Of a stretch of DNA of 64,000 bases, positions 52,661 through 62,342 are shown in pieces. Position 1 is the first letter of the stretch. The number at the start of each line of letters is the position of its first letter. Source of the DNA: a virus; IMG/VR virus record IMGVR_UViG_3300002835_000088, positions 1 to 64,000 of that record; one strand, given 5' to 3'. Under the pieces are notes generated by a model that made no database searches, had not been told where the DNA came from, and worked only from the letters and a program-made list of their open reading frames with translations. Both the position numbers and the translations under genes were made by a program.

Positions 52661-54207
52661 ATTACTTCCTTCAGTCTCTGAATCTCTTCCTTGAGAGAGT
52701 CTATCTCAGATTGTTGAGTTTTTAGTAGTTCAATAACGAGTGTTGAAAGAAGTCCGTAGTCAATACCGTCTGGCTCGCCATTCTTATCGTATGAAAGGAT
52801 TTGTTCAACACCTAAATCCTGAACTTCTTCAGCAATATAACCATACATCCATTCACGATTATATCTATTTTGTACCCCTCTAACAGAATTCTTGTATTTA
52901 TATTTTTTAATTTTAAGATTTAAAATATTTTTTGGTTCTTGAACTACAAAATCTGATATATCTTGCTTTACTTTTAATGTAGATGGGACTACTCCTCCAA
53001 TACTGACACCACCTTGAGGGGTAACACCATGAATGTGCGAACCATTTGAACCAACGTGACCGTGTGCACCACCAGTAATTGCCATGCTATTCATAAATAA
53101 AGTTGCGGTGTGCGTGTGAGCTGGTACAGACCCGCCAGTGTGTTGGTGGTTTCCAACAGCAACTTGATTGGAACCAGTGCCAACTGGAAGACGGGCAAAA
53201 GCAAGAGTACCACTATCAATTTTTGACGCACTAACTTGCGGAATGCGAGCATCAGCAAAAATACCTGAAGTAATTTTTCCAGCATCTAGGTTGGGAATTC
53301 TTGTAACATTTAATGTTCCTGAAGTAATTTTTCCAGCGTCTAAACCTGGAATTCGTCCAGCAGCAAATTCTCCTGAGGTAATAATAGATGCACCAAGTGA
53401 TGGAATATTACCTGTTGATAAAACTCCAGATACTTGAGATGCTGCAACATTTCCTGTGATTTTATCTCCAGCAATAGTTGCATTAGTTAGAGCTCCTCTA
53501 ATTTTTGAGGCAGAAATTCCACTGGTACCGTCAATTAGACCATCAGTTATAGAACCGCTAATAACATTTTCTGTGCCAACTGCATTGGCGGCTAACTCGC
53601 TGTTTCCTACAGCATCTAAAGCAATCTCTGAAGAACCAACAGCATCAACATTAATTTCGGATGTTCCTACAGCGTCTGCTGTAATTTCTGCAGAACCTAC
53701 GGCGTCTGAAGAGATTTCGCTGTTTCCTACAGAATCTGTTTGAAGATTCTCTGCTCCAGCTGCATCTACACCTAACTCAGAAAAACCTACAGAATCTTGA
53801 GCTATTTCTGAAGAAGTCACTGCATCCGAGGCAATTTCATCGTTTCCTACTGCATCTGTGAGAATGTTTTCTCGATAGACGGCATCTACAGAAAGCTCAT
53901 TGGTTGTAACAGCATTTTCCACAATTTCTGCAGAACCAACTGCGTCTGTTTGTATTTCTGCAGCACTTACTGAATCTATAGCAAGCTGAGCCTCACTAAT
54001 TGCAGAATCAGCAACCAACTCTCTAGTGATTGCCTGTGCTAGAATTTTATCTGTGCTGATAATTCTAGGGGCAAGATTGTTTTCATCGACAGCAAAGTTA
54101 CCTAATCTAGAAGGAGATGGCCTAGCCTCTAGATATTTAATTCTGCGTTGAACATCGGAAATAGAACCTGTAATTGTTCTATTTCTACTTCTTCTTCTAC
54201 TCGCCAA
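52657..54207 (-). CDS. Tail fibre/spike with S74 intramolecular chaperone
   Basis: 516 residues. From about residue 60 to 230 the protein repeats an ~11-residue unit of the form DAVGSSEIALDAVGNSEL, giving a beta-helix-like or beta-prism stalk. A second set of repeats, GKITSGTLNVTRIPNLDA, covers about 240-320. It ends in a peptidase S74 domain (about 405-516; PSTLKVKQDI, then YGYIAEEVQ and DGIDYGLLSTLVIELLKTQQ). This domain trimerises the fibre and cuts itself off. The Ser and Lys expected for self-cleavage appear to be in the PSTLKVKQDI segment. It lies directly after the Gp37-like gene, which it overlaps by 11 bases, so it is likely the tail-tip fibre. Confidence 0.9.
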   Translation of the reverse strand: MASRRRSRNRTITGSISDVQRRIKYLEARPSPSRLGNFAVDENNLAPRIISTDKILAQAITRELVADSAISEAQLAIDSVSAAEIQTDAVGSAEIVENAVTTNELSVDAVYRENILTDAVGNDEIASDAVTSSEIAQDSVGFSELGVDAAGAENLQTDSVGNSEISSDAVGSAEITADAVGTSEINVDAVGSSEIALDAVGNSELAANAVGTENVISGSITDGLIDGTSGISASKIRGALTNATIAGDKITGNVAASQVSGVLSTGNIPSLGASIITSGEFAAGRIPGLDAGKITSGTLNVTRIPNLDAGKITSGIFADARIPQVSASKIDSGTLAFARLPVGTGSNQVAVGNHQHTGGSVPAHTHTATLFMNSMAITGGAHGHVGSNGSHIHGVTPQGGVSIGGVVPSTLKVKQDISDFVVQEPKNILNLKIKKYKYKNSVRGVQNRYNREWMYGYIAEEVQDLGVEQILSYDKNGEPDGIDYGLLSTLVIELLKTQQSEIDSLKEEIQRLKEVI

Positions 54208-56230
54208 TTGTCTTTATCTTCCTCTTTTTGTCGACTTTCCAATCAGGAATAAGAACTAAATCTACCGTCTCTGGGAATGTAGGAGTATCTGGGACAGACA
54301 CTTTATAAGACTCAATTTTTCTAATTAAAATGTCATCTCTGGGTTCTTGGTCGTTGCCAAGTCTTTGACGTACGAATTCATCATCAATAATTATTGAACA
54401 CCAATCACCTGGATTGTAAGAGCCAATTAATGGCGATAGAGAACCATTGACCTGAATGTTGTAAGTGCCTATTGGAGGTAAGGCTTCATAGAGATAATCC
54501 TGAGCATATTCATAGAGTGAGTCTTCATCTTCAATTTCATCTACCTGTTCTACCTGATCTAGAAGAGGCCAGCTCCTACCTTCTGTATTAGAAAGATACC
54601 CGCGGACAGCAGCACCTGCGTAAGGCTGGCTAGCATCGTCATTCATATCTTCTATACGACCGACTGCAAAGAAACGTGTAGCCGAGTCCTCTGCAGATTC
54701 TTCTACAGTAAATGTAAGAACGTTTCCTGGGTATTCAAACACTATTTGATCAGCACCTACCTCTTCTGCAGTGTAGTAATCTCCATTTGCTGGTTCAAAC
54801 TCTAAGTCAGCAGAAAACACTTCAAACTTTCTTGTAAAGCTTGCAGTATCGTAGTCATAGTCGCAATCAATTCGATACTCAAATGGACCATTTATAGAGT
54901 TGGAGTATTCTTCTAAAATTTCTCCAACTGTTTTATTTTGATACCCTCGAAAAGTAAGAGTGTCTCTATAATAACCACTTTTGATAGAGCTATCAAGAGC
55001 TATACCAATATCTGAGTTTGAAAGATAGCTTCCATAATCTCCGTAACTTACTTTGCTACCTAGTGTTACAGTTCCACCAGCCACTGCTTTAAAATCAGCA
55101 AGCACCGAGCCAGTAACGTATCTAATTTTATTTGCTGCTGGAACAGCACTAATTATTTGCCGTCCATCATATGTTGTGTCAAGTACACCAGTAAAAAATG
55201 AATCTACACCTTTAACAACAGCAGAAGACCCAACCAATGAGTTATGAGTTCTATCAAGAGTTAGCTCTGCAGTTCCTCCACCATTAGGCCCAAAGATGTT
55301 GCCCATGGATCTTGAAATTACGTTGTATGTTTGAAGACCACTTACAGGGCTTGGGGGCACATCTGGACCGTTCAAGTCGTATCTAAAAGTTGTTGATGTA
55401 GGAACTTCAGTTACAAAATGAGTACCATCCAAGTCTGAGCCAACTTCATAAACAGATACTTCTTGACCAACAATAATATCGTGTTCTTTTTCTGTAGTAA
55501 TTGTTACTACGTTAGCTGAACGCTCTTTTTTAACGATTGGAACGTCAAAATCTTTAGCTGGTCTAATTGCCTCATTTGCAAAATTAACCCCACCCAAATC
55601 TGTATTAATTCTGTAAACTAAATCTCTAGCTACATCAAAAGTATCTGCAAGTAATCTACATGCACCAGAATCGCTTGTACCAGAGGTGTTTGCAGAAGTG
55701 CTTAAATACTGAAATTGATTTGCAGCAGTTATGTTTGTAATTTGATGAGTACCATTTACAGCAGGGTTTACTGTAGTAATTTTTATAAACTGGTCTTCAG
55801 AAAAACCGTGGGGTTCTTTAGTAGTTATTGTTGCAACTCCGCCAGAGACAGAATATGCAGCAATTCCAATGTACTCGGAGCCATAAACAATAGTTTGCCA
55901 AATATTTCTATGATAGAGATAGCTGACGAACTCAGCGCCGTCGACTGAAAGCTCCTGACTTCTTACGTCATATCGACGTGACCAAATAATCCCGCCCCAT
56001 ACGCAAACCCCGTTACGCATAATGTAAATACCTGTTCTACCTGGCATAGTTGCTTCATAAAGGTCAAGGGCTTTTGTGGTTTCAATAAATGGAATAGTTC
56101 CAGAAAAAGCACCAGCTTTTCTATTAACTCTTTCATAGGAAACATTTTTAAAAGGAACTTCAGAAATAACAGTATTTGTCAGCAAATCTGTTAGATAGTA
56201 TCGGTATTCGACATTAGTCTGTAGTGTCAT
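54197..56230 (-). CDS. ReqiPepy6 Gp37-like minor tail protein
   Basis: 677 residues. The N-terminal ~100 residues (NVSYERVNRKAGAFSGTIPF ... GVCVWGGIIWSRRYDVRSQELSVDGAEFVSYLYHR) and the C-terminal part (GDWCSIIIDDEFVRQRL) fit the Siphovirus ReqiPepy6 Gp37-like family of tail-tip proteins. This is the baseplate hub-like component behind Dit. Two or more inserted ~50-residue beta modules with the pattern ATITTKEPHGFSEDQFI ... NGTHQITNI ... FQYLS occur at about residues 125-175 and 235-300. These are the same modules as in the neighbouring Dit-like protein. It probably contacts the fibres and the tape measure end. Confidence 0.88.
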   Translation of the reverse strand: MTLQTNVEYRYYLTDLLTNTVISEVPFKNVSYERVNRKAGAFSGTIPFIETTKALDLYEATMPGRTGIYIMRNGVCVWGGIIWSRRYDVRSQELSVDGAEFVSYLYHRNIWQTIVYGSEYIGIAAYSVSGGVATITTKEPHGFSEDQFIKITTVNPAVNGTHQITNITAANQFQYLSTSANTSGTSDSGACRLLADTFDVARDLVYRINTDLGGVNFANEAIRPAKDFDVPIVKKERSANVVTITTEKEHDIIVGQEVSVYEVGSDLDGTHFVTEVPTSTTFRYDLNGPDVPPSPVSGLQTYNVISRSMGNIFGPNGGGTAELTLDRTHNSLVGSSAVVKGVDSFFTGVLDTTYDGRQIISAVPAANKIRYVTGSVLADFKAVAGGTVTLGSKVSYGDYGSYLSNSDIGIALDSSIKSGYYRDTLTFRGYQNKTVGEILEEYSNSINGPFEYRIDCDYDYDTASFTRKFEVFSADLEFEPANGDYYTAEEVGADQIVFEYPGNVLTFTVEESAEDSATRFFAVGRIEDMNDDASQPYAGAAVRGYLSNTEGRSWPLLDQVEQVDEIEDEDSLYEYAQDYLYEALPPIGTYNIQVNGSLSPLIGSYNPGDWCSIIIDDEFVRQRLGNDQEPRDDILIRKIESYKVSVPDTPTFPETVDLVLIPDWKVDKKRKIKTIGE

Positions 56231-56244
56231 TTATAGGAGTCCTT

Positions 56245-58572
56245 TTATCCCAGCCAGCCAGATCTATAGTAGACGCGAAGGCTAGCATCTCCATTCACAT
56301 CACCCGAGTCGGTAAACTCTATTTCATTATTTCCTGGTGCAAGCTCAATGAAATCAGCTAAAACATCAATTCTTCCTCTAGCACCGTCAACTTGACCGTT
56401 AAAGGCAACTTCTCTGTTTTTTGTATCAATTTCTAATACGTCGGCACTAAGAGTAGCTGTTGCATTGGCAATACCTGGAGTAAAGATAACGTCATTCTTT
56501 TTAATAGCTTTTCCACTTGCCAGAGTTTTTGCAATAGTGTCAGAAACGCTTGCTGTTCCATTTGCCCCAGAAAATGGGAGGCTTCCAGAAACTGTTGCAA
56601 TACCACTTGGCGTGACAGGAACAGCTGTAGCAATTCCAAGAAGCTCTATAAACACAGTTGTAACTTCGGTATTTGGGACATCTGTTCCAGAGATAACTAG
56701 AGTAAAGGAATTTGCAGTCAGAACAGAAGCAACTGACCTAACGCCAGCACCAAAAGGTGTTGTCCCAGAGAAAGTAAGTTCAGCTCCAGTGTATAGGCCA
56801 TGAGCGTTTACTGTAGTCACTGTGACAATGTTTCCAGTTCGTGAGTAGGACTTCACCTTTCGTGAAGAAGGCTCGACGAAGCCAGCTGTTACAGAGGTAG
56901 GGATTAGATTTGCAACACTCTTTGAGTAAGCAAATGTTGTTGTACTAGGAACTGCTGTAATTGTAAATGTTCCGTCATAGCTTGGGTCCACCCCAGAAAC
57001 TACAACTTTTTCACCGACAACATAGTTGTGAGGTGTGCCAGTAGTTAGAATGACAGTGTTTGACGATGCTGACCTAATAGAAATAGCTCTTTCATTTGAA
57101 GAAGATTTCTTAAATTTAAAGCTAGTAGGTGTTGGAATTTCTGTAATTGTGTATGTGCCATTGAAGTAAGCATCAACGTTTGTAATAGAAACTAGTTCCC
57201 CAACAATAAATCCGTGAGCAGCGCTAGTTTCTAGGGTTGCTATGTTGAGAAGCAGCTGTTTACTTACAATTTCTTTAGCATTGGTACGAGTTGCAGCATA
57301 GCTAAATGTATTAGAAGTTGTTGCAGTAATTGTGTACGAACCGTCAAAAGGAATACCTGTGTTTGTAACAGTTACAGTGTCTCCAATAATAAATTGGTGC
57401 TCGTCTGCTGTAGTTAAAGTTGCAATATTAGAGACAACTACTTTTCCTGTTACTGATTTTGGGGGAACGCGAGTTCTTGCGTAAGTAAAAGTGTTGTCAT
57501 TTGGAACACCAGTAATTTTATATGTTCCATCAAAAAGACTATCTACCCCAGCAATAGTTATAGAGTCATTAACTCCAAAACCATGTGCGTTCGCTGTTTC
57601 TAATCTAGCAACACTGTTCTGTAAAGCCTTCGTGACGACATCTGTGATAACTGCAGACTCTGTTTCAAAAGTGAAAGTGGTGTCTGTTGGAGTAGAAGTA
57701 ATTAATTGCTGACCATCAAATGGGAATCCCACGTTTGAAATGTAAATCTCATCTCCAGCTTTAAAGTCATGCTTTGCTGTGGTTGTAAGAGTTGCCACAT
57801 CAACAAGTCTTGTTGTATCAAAAACAAGCTGCTTGTTTACAATAGCTCGAACAATACTTCCCTTCAACGACTGAGTAACTAAGATGAGCTTGTCTGTAGT
57901 TCTGTTGTAGATAGAAGCAGGAGATATCAAGGGTCCTGTAATTTCTAATATACATGGGACTGGATAGTTTCCAATGTTTTGAACAGAACCAATTCCGCTA
58001 TATCCCATTTCATTATTCTTTACAGGAATTTCACCAACGTTATATCCGTCAGGGCTTGCATCGTTCCAAGAGTACTTAATTGGGTCAGCAGCACGAAGAC
58101 CAATTTCAAACTCTGTTCTTCCACGAGAGTTACGTGTCTCAATACGAACGTCACCGCTTAGACGAACCCAAGAAGCACGGATAGGGTCATTACCAGTCTT
58201 TAACCATGTTCCTTTATAAACTAAATCGCAAGCGGCAACTAACCTATCTCGAGCTGGTTCAACCTGAGAAGGATTCTGAGTCAGATATACACCTTTTAAA
58301 ACTAGTTCTCGAGCGTTATAACGTCCTTGAACATCATAAGAACCGTCACCAAAACCTCGAGCAATATTAGGCATTTCTGCAGAAGGCATTGACCACCAGC
58401 CTTCAATATCAGTGACTACCCAAACAACGCCATCATCATCAATTGAGTTAAAAATAAAGTCACCAAGAATAATGTTGGCTTGAAGCTTTAATTTTTCAAT
58501 GTAGTCAGGTTGTAATGGAGTAAGTCCACGATCTACATAAAAATTTTCTTGCCCTTGTGTGTAAGCAGACAT
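56245..58572 (-). CDS. Dit-like distal tail protein with six inserted beta modules
   Basis: 775 residues. The first ~200 residues (DGVVWVVTDIEGWWSMP ... LKGVYL ... RLSGDVRIETRNSRGRTEFEIGLRAADP) and the last ~60 (NNEIEFTDSGDVNGDASLRVYYRSGWL) form a distal tail (Dit) protein, which normally has about 250-300 residues. Between them are six ~50-residue modules: xxATLTTxxxHGFxxGDxVxIxN, then FDGTYTITxxP, then TFTY. Together they add roughly 400 residues. Dit forms the hexamer at the tail tip where fibres attach; the inserts would protrude outward. It sits between the tape measure and Gp37-like genes, as expected. Confidence 0.88.
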   Translation of the reverse strand: MSAYTQGQENFYVDRGLTPLQPDYIEKLKLQANIILGDFIFNSIDDDGVVWVVTDIEGWWSMPSAEMPNIARGFGDGSYDVQGRYNARELVLKGVYLTQNPSQVEPARDRLVAACDLVYKGTWLKTGNDPIRASWVRLSGDVRIETRNSRGRTEFEIGLRAADPIKYSWNDASPDGYNVGEIPVKNNEMGYSGIGSVQNIGNYPVPCILEITGPLISPASIYNRTTDKLILVTQSLKGSIVRAIVNKQLVFDTTRLVDVATLTTTAKHDFKAGDEIYISNVGFPFDGQQLITSTPTDTTFTFETESAVITDVVTKALQNSVARLETANAHGFGVNDSITIAGVDSLFDGTYKITGVPNDNTFTYARTRVPPKSVTGKVVVSNIATLTTADEHQFIIGDTVTVTNTGIPFDGSYTITATTSNTFSYAATRTNAKEIVSKQLLLNIATLETSAAHGFIVGELVSITNVDAYFNGTYTITEIPTPTSFKFKKSSSNERAISIRSASSNTVILTTGTPHNYVVGEKVVVSGVDPSYDGTFTITAVPSTTTFAYSKSVANLIPTSVTAGFVEPSSRKVKSYSRTGNIVTVTTVNAHGLYTGAELTFSGTTPFGAGVRSVASVLTANSFTLVISGTDVPNTEVTTVFIELLGIATAVPVTPSGIATVSGSLPFSGANGTASVSDTIAKTLASGKAIKKNDVIFTPGIANATATLSADVLEIDTKNREVAFNGQVDGARGRIDVLADFIELAPGNNEIEFTDSGDVNGDASLRVYYRSGWLG

Positions 58573-58573
58573 T

Positions 58574-61500
58574 TTATGCAGCTCCCCTTCTCATTTGATA
58601 AGCAAGCTGACGTGAGACAAGATTTGCAAGTTCACGTTCATCCATACCAGCGGATGGGTAAACATTTACAGTTACTCCCTTACCAACCCCTCCACTTAAG
58701 AAGGAAATCATTGCCTTATCACGTTTTGACAATCCATCTGGGTCAAGAGGTTCAACACGCTCTGGGCGACCTGCTTCAGCAAGCTGTGCAAGAACACCGC
58801 CTTGTGTCGCAGGAATAATTCCACCTTGAGCAAGTTGAGGAATTCTGATGTCTACCTTAGGAACTTGGAAACTTCCAACTTTAAATCCACCAAGGGTGAA
58901 ACCCTTTCCAGCAATGTTGCTGTTCCACCAAGACTTTGCTGAAGTCCATGCAGCTTCTAGTCCACTCTTTAAGAATCCAAAAATGTTTCCTGCACTATCA
59001 GTAAATTTCTTTGGAAGACCTCTTAAGAATGCTGGTATGTCTTTTGTAAAGAAATCAGTTACAGCAGTCCATGCTGTTTTCACTCCACCACTCATGAAGT
59101 CCCAAAGCTTGCCAGCTCCGTCGATGAATCTCTTAGGAATTCCAGTAATAAATGGGAGTATAGTTTTTGCAAAGAAATCACTAATTCCAGTAAATGCCTT
59201 ACCAAGAAGATCAATAATCCATCCCCAGAATCCAGCTACAAGAGTTATATATCTCTTAGGAATTCCTAATAAGAATGGAACAAGAGTGTTTGCAAACCAG
59301 TTACCAATATTGGTAAAGAGTGTTCCAAGAAGGTCAAAAATCCAACCCCAGAATCCAGCTACAAGTTTGATGTATCGTCCTGGCAGGGAAACTAGGAATG
59401 GAACTAAAGTATCCATAAACCAACTGCCAATTTTTGTAAATAAATTACCTAATAAATCAAAAATCCAAAGCCAAAAACCAGCTACAAGTTTGATGTATCG
59501 TCCTGGAAGACTGATTAAGAATGGAACCAAAGTCTCTGTAAACCATGCAGAAATTTTTGTAAATAATTCACTAAACCACGTTCCTAATTTTGAGCCAAAC
59601 TCTTGGAAGAATCTAAGAACCTTTGGACCAAAGTCTTTAAAGAATGCAACAATCTTGTCCCAGTTTGAGATAATAAGAGGAACAATAAGTAAAAGTAGTC
59701 CAATAGGACCTCCAAGTAAGCGTAGAGCGCCTCCAGCCAAACGAGCAGCACCTGCTACACCTCGAAGAGCTCCTGCCTTAATTCGAGCAGCAACTGTTGA
59801 TTTTTGCATGCCAGTTCTAGCACCAGCAGAAGCTGTTCCAACAGTAGTTAAGCTAGTTGCTGCTTGCTTTCCAGAGATATAAATTCCCTGCATAGCAGCT
59901 TTCTTTTGCTTATCAATAACCATCTGCTTTTGAAGCTCGGTACGTGTTAGTCCAGAGCCTTGTCTAAGTTTTCCAAATGGGTCTTTGATAAAGTTCTTTA
60001 GATTAGTAAAGGATTTTTGAACATTAAGAATTGCTCCAATAAATCCTTTAAATACAAACCTTGCTGCCCCACCTACTAAAGCAAAAGCTCGATAAACAGC
60101 AAAAATACCACCAACAAAAGCAAGAACCTTCTGAGCAATATCACTGCCAAATATTTTTGTAATAACTTCAAAGATTGAACTTAAAGTTTTAAAGAATGTT
60201 GTAATAGCTCCACTTTCAGTGAATACTTTTACTAACTTAGCAAAGTTAACTACAACATCTCCAAGTGCTGGTAAAGCTCCACTTAGCTCTTCTCCAACTG
60301 AACCAAAAATATCTACAGCTTCGTTTAGTTTGTCAACAAAAACACCAAACTGTGGAGTAGCACCAATTTTTGCTGCTTCTCCAATAATGTTTCCAATAAG
60401 GTCAAGAAGCTTTGTAAAGTTAGTTGTTAGACCATTTAAGAAAGTAGTTAGCTTCTCATTATCAGCACCACCCTGAGTGAAGTCCTTCCACTTTTGGAAT
60501 GTGGTATCTAGATACTTGACAAAGATATCTGCAGCACCGCCAGGAGCAATAACGTTGTCAATGATGTCGCCTAAAGAGCCAAAGCCCTTCTTAAAAGCTG
60601 CCCCAAGACCACTCGAGATGCGATTAATGTTCTCAAAGAATTCAGTAAGCTCACCTGTGGCTTGCTTGGCCTTCATGGTCTTGTCGAAAGTTTCTCCAAG
60701 ACGTTGAATCCATAAACCAAACTTATCAATAAGTGGCTCAGCAGCAGCTACTAGTGCAAGAAGACCTCCATAGAATCCGTTTGCACCCTTACCAACTCTT
60801 CTTAGAAGAGTGTCGTTATTCTTCCAAACAGTTTCAAGATTCTTAAGATTTGTGCCCTCAGTAATTGTGTTTGAAAAGTCAATAGCAATATCGCCAAGCA
60901 CTCCTCCAGTTCCCTGAAGTAGAGGAATTAGTTTTGGAAATAGGTTATCTACAAGATTTTGTATCGCTGTCTCAAGTTTTGGAAATAGTTCTTTTCCAGC
61001 GGCGGCTCTTAGCTTTTTAAACTCGCCTTGAATACTTAATAAGTACTTAACAAACCTCTGAGCTTCTGGTGACAAATCAGAGAGAGCGTCATTAAAAGCG
61101 TCAACTCCAGGACCCTTTTCAGCATCTGCTAAATCCTTACGAGCGTCAGAAACATCCCGCACAGCAGATGCAATTTGACGATTAATGTCACGTATGGCTT
61201 TGCTCTTGGCTGGATCATTGGTTGCTTCATTTTTTGCATTTTCTGCAGCTTTTTCTGCATCTGCTACAGCTTTTATAGATTTTGCATAATCAATAGCAGA
61301 ATCTGCTGCTGCTTCTCTAGCATTTCTTTGAGCAATAACAGCATCTTTTACTTCTTGTGAACCTTCAACGCCCGCTGCAGTAGCAGCCTTTTCTTCCTTC
61401 TTTAGGTCCTTGTTTCTATCGATAGCCTTACGAAGGTTGAGGTCTGCCTCAGCAAAAGCAAGCTCTGCTTCTTGACGAGCACGAGAGTTTGGTGGAAGGT

Positions 61501-62320
61501 CTTGAACACGCTGCAATGCATCACGAGCTTTAATAAACTCAAGGCGTGCCTTCTTTTCAGAAATTGCAGCACCCTCAGTTTCAAAGCGAAGTTGCTGCAG
61601 TTTCTCTTTTGCATCTTCTCTAGCTTTGTTGAGCTGCTCTGTTGCTTTATTACTTGCTTCAAGTGAATCTCTATAGGCTCTTTCAGAACGCGAAGCAGAA
61701 ATCTTTGCGTTAGCAAGGTCTTCCTCTGCCTCAACTTGCCGCTGTGTTAGTCGAGCAAGGAGTTCTGGTTTTGCCTCATCTTGAAGACGCTTTAACTTTA
61801 ATTGAGCATCAGCTAAACGACGTTTTGCTGCTGCAATTGCTTTATCATTAGAAGCAGAAGCTTTTTGAGTCTTTAAACCAGCAGACAATGCTTTAGAGAC
61901 ACCAGCAAAAGCTAATTTAGCTGTTAGAGCTGCTTGACCTAAGGCTCCTAAAGTAGAAGCAACTGCTACTAAACCACCTGCTGCAACTGCAGAAGCAGTC
62001 GCTCCAAGAGTTAGAAGTCCTCCACCAAGGGCACCAACAGCACCAACAAGTCCAGTAATAGCTGGACCTAAGAAATAACCTGTAGTGATAAGTCTTTGTA
62101 GACCTAAACGAGCATCTTCTGCTTCTCGTCTAAATTTTGCACTAAAAAGACCGCCTCTATCTCGGTCACCGCTGGCTAATCCTCTTGAAAAAGAGTCAGA
62201 AATATTACGACCAGCGTCCTCACCAATTCCATCAAGACCCTCAAAAGCTCTTTGGATATCAGGACGAACGCGGTTGGTAATAGCACGGACAATGACGTGT
62301 GCTTCACCTACTACTGCCAT
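58574..62320 (-). CDS. Tail tape measure protein
   Basis: 1248 residues. The N-terminal ~60 residues (VIVRAITNRVRPDIQRAFEGL) are followed by a hydrophobic Gly/Ala-rich membrane-like segment (about 80-145). A very long coiled-coil region (about 145-430), mixed helical parts, a second hydrophobic Leu/Ile-rich stretch near 855-880 and five 41-residue aromatic repeats come next. The Gly-rich C-terminus contains PQLAQGGIIPATQGG and ends with a basic tail. Its length sets tail length, and it guides DNA exit. AGGAGGTGAT at 62326-62335 (minus strand), a full match to the 16S anti-Shine-Dalgarno, precedes the ATG. No lysozyme or peptidase motif was identified. Confidence 0.95.
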   Translation of the reverse strand: MAVVGEAHVIVRAITNRVRPDIQRAFEGLDGIGEDAGRNISDSFSRGLASGDRDRGGLFSAKFRREAEDARLGLQRLITTGYFLGPAITGLVGAVGALGGGLLTLGATASAVAAGGLVAVASTLGALGQAALTAKLAFAGVSKALSAGLKTQKASASNDKAIAAAKRRLADAQLKLKRLQDEAKPELLARLTQRQVEAEEDLANAKISASRSERAYRDSLEASNKATEQLNKAREDAKEKLQQLRFETEGAAISEKKARLEFIKARDALQRVQDLPPNSRARQEAELAFAEADLNLRKAIDRNKDLKKEEKAATAAGVEGSQEVKDAVIAQRNAREAAADSAIDYAKSIKAVADAEKAAENAKNEATNDPAKSKAIRDINRQIASAVRDVSDARKDLADAEKGPGVDAFNDALSDLSPEAQRFVKYLLSIQGEFKKLRAAAGKELFPKLETAIQNLVDNLFPKLIPLLQGTGGVLGDIAIDFSNTITEGTNLKNLETVWKNNDTLLRRVGKGANGFYGGLLALVAAAEPLIDKFGLWIQRLGETFDKTMKAKQATGELTEFFENINRISSGLGAAFKKGFGSLGDIIDNVIAPGGAADIFVKYLDTTFQKWKDFTQGGADNEKLTTFLNGLTTNFTKLLDLIGNIIGEAAKIGATPQFGVFVDKLNEAVDIFGSVGEELSGALPALGDVVVNFAKLVKVFTESGAITTFFKTLSSIFEVITKIFGSDIAQKVLAFVGGIFAVYRAFALVGGAARFVFKGFIGAILNVQKSFTNLKNFIKDPFGKLRQGSGLTRTELQKQMVIDKQKKAAMQGIYISGKQAATSLTTVGTASAGARTGMQKSTVAARIKAGALRGVAGAARLAGGALRLLGGPIGLLLLIVPLIISNWDKIVAFFKDFGPKVLRFFQEFGSKLGTWFSELFTKISAWFTETLVPFLISLPGRYIKLVAGFWLWIFDLLGNLFTKIGSWFMDTLVPFLVSLPGRYIKLVAGFWGWIFDLLGTLFTNIGNWFANTLVPFLLGIPKRYITLVAGFWGWIIDLLGKAFTGISDFFAKTILPFITGIPKRFIDGAGKLWDFMSGGVKTAWTAVTDFFTKDIPAFLRGLPKKFTDSAGNIFGFLKSGLEAAWTSAKSWWNSNIAGKGFTLGGFKVGSFQVPKVDIRIPQLAQGGIIPATQGGVLAQLAEAGRPERVEPLDPDGLSKRDKAMISFLSGGVGKGVTVNVYPSAGMDERELANLVSRQLAYQMRRGAA
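58952..59566 (-). repeat. Five 41-residue aromatic repeats in tape measure
   Basis: Five consecutive 123-base units encode LFTKISAWFTETLVPFL-type blocks with the inner motif LPGRYIKLVAGFWGWIFDLLG. The first three are strongly conserved and the last two diverged. The Trp/Phe/Leu-rich, amphipathic character is suited to insertion in or along membranes during DNA entry. Confidence 0.85.
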
Positions 62321-62325
62321 GTGCT

Positions 62326-62335
62326 ATCACCTCCT
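62326..62335 (-). promoter_or_regulatory. Full-length Shine-Dalgarno for the tape measure gene
   Basis: AGGAGGTGAT on the minus strand matches the whole anti-Shine-Dalgarno end of 16S rRNA and lies 5 bases before ATG 62320. It is the strongest ribosome-binding site noticed in the window and confirms this start. Confidence 0.85.
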
Positions 62336-62342
62336 ATTTCGA

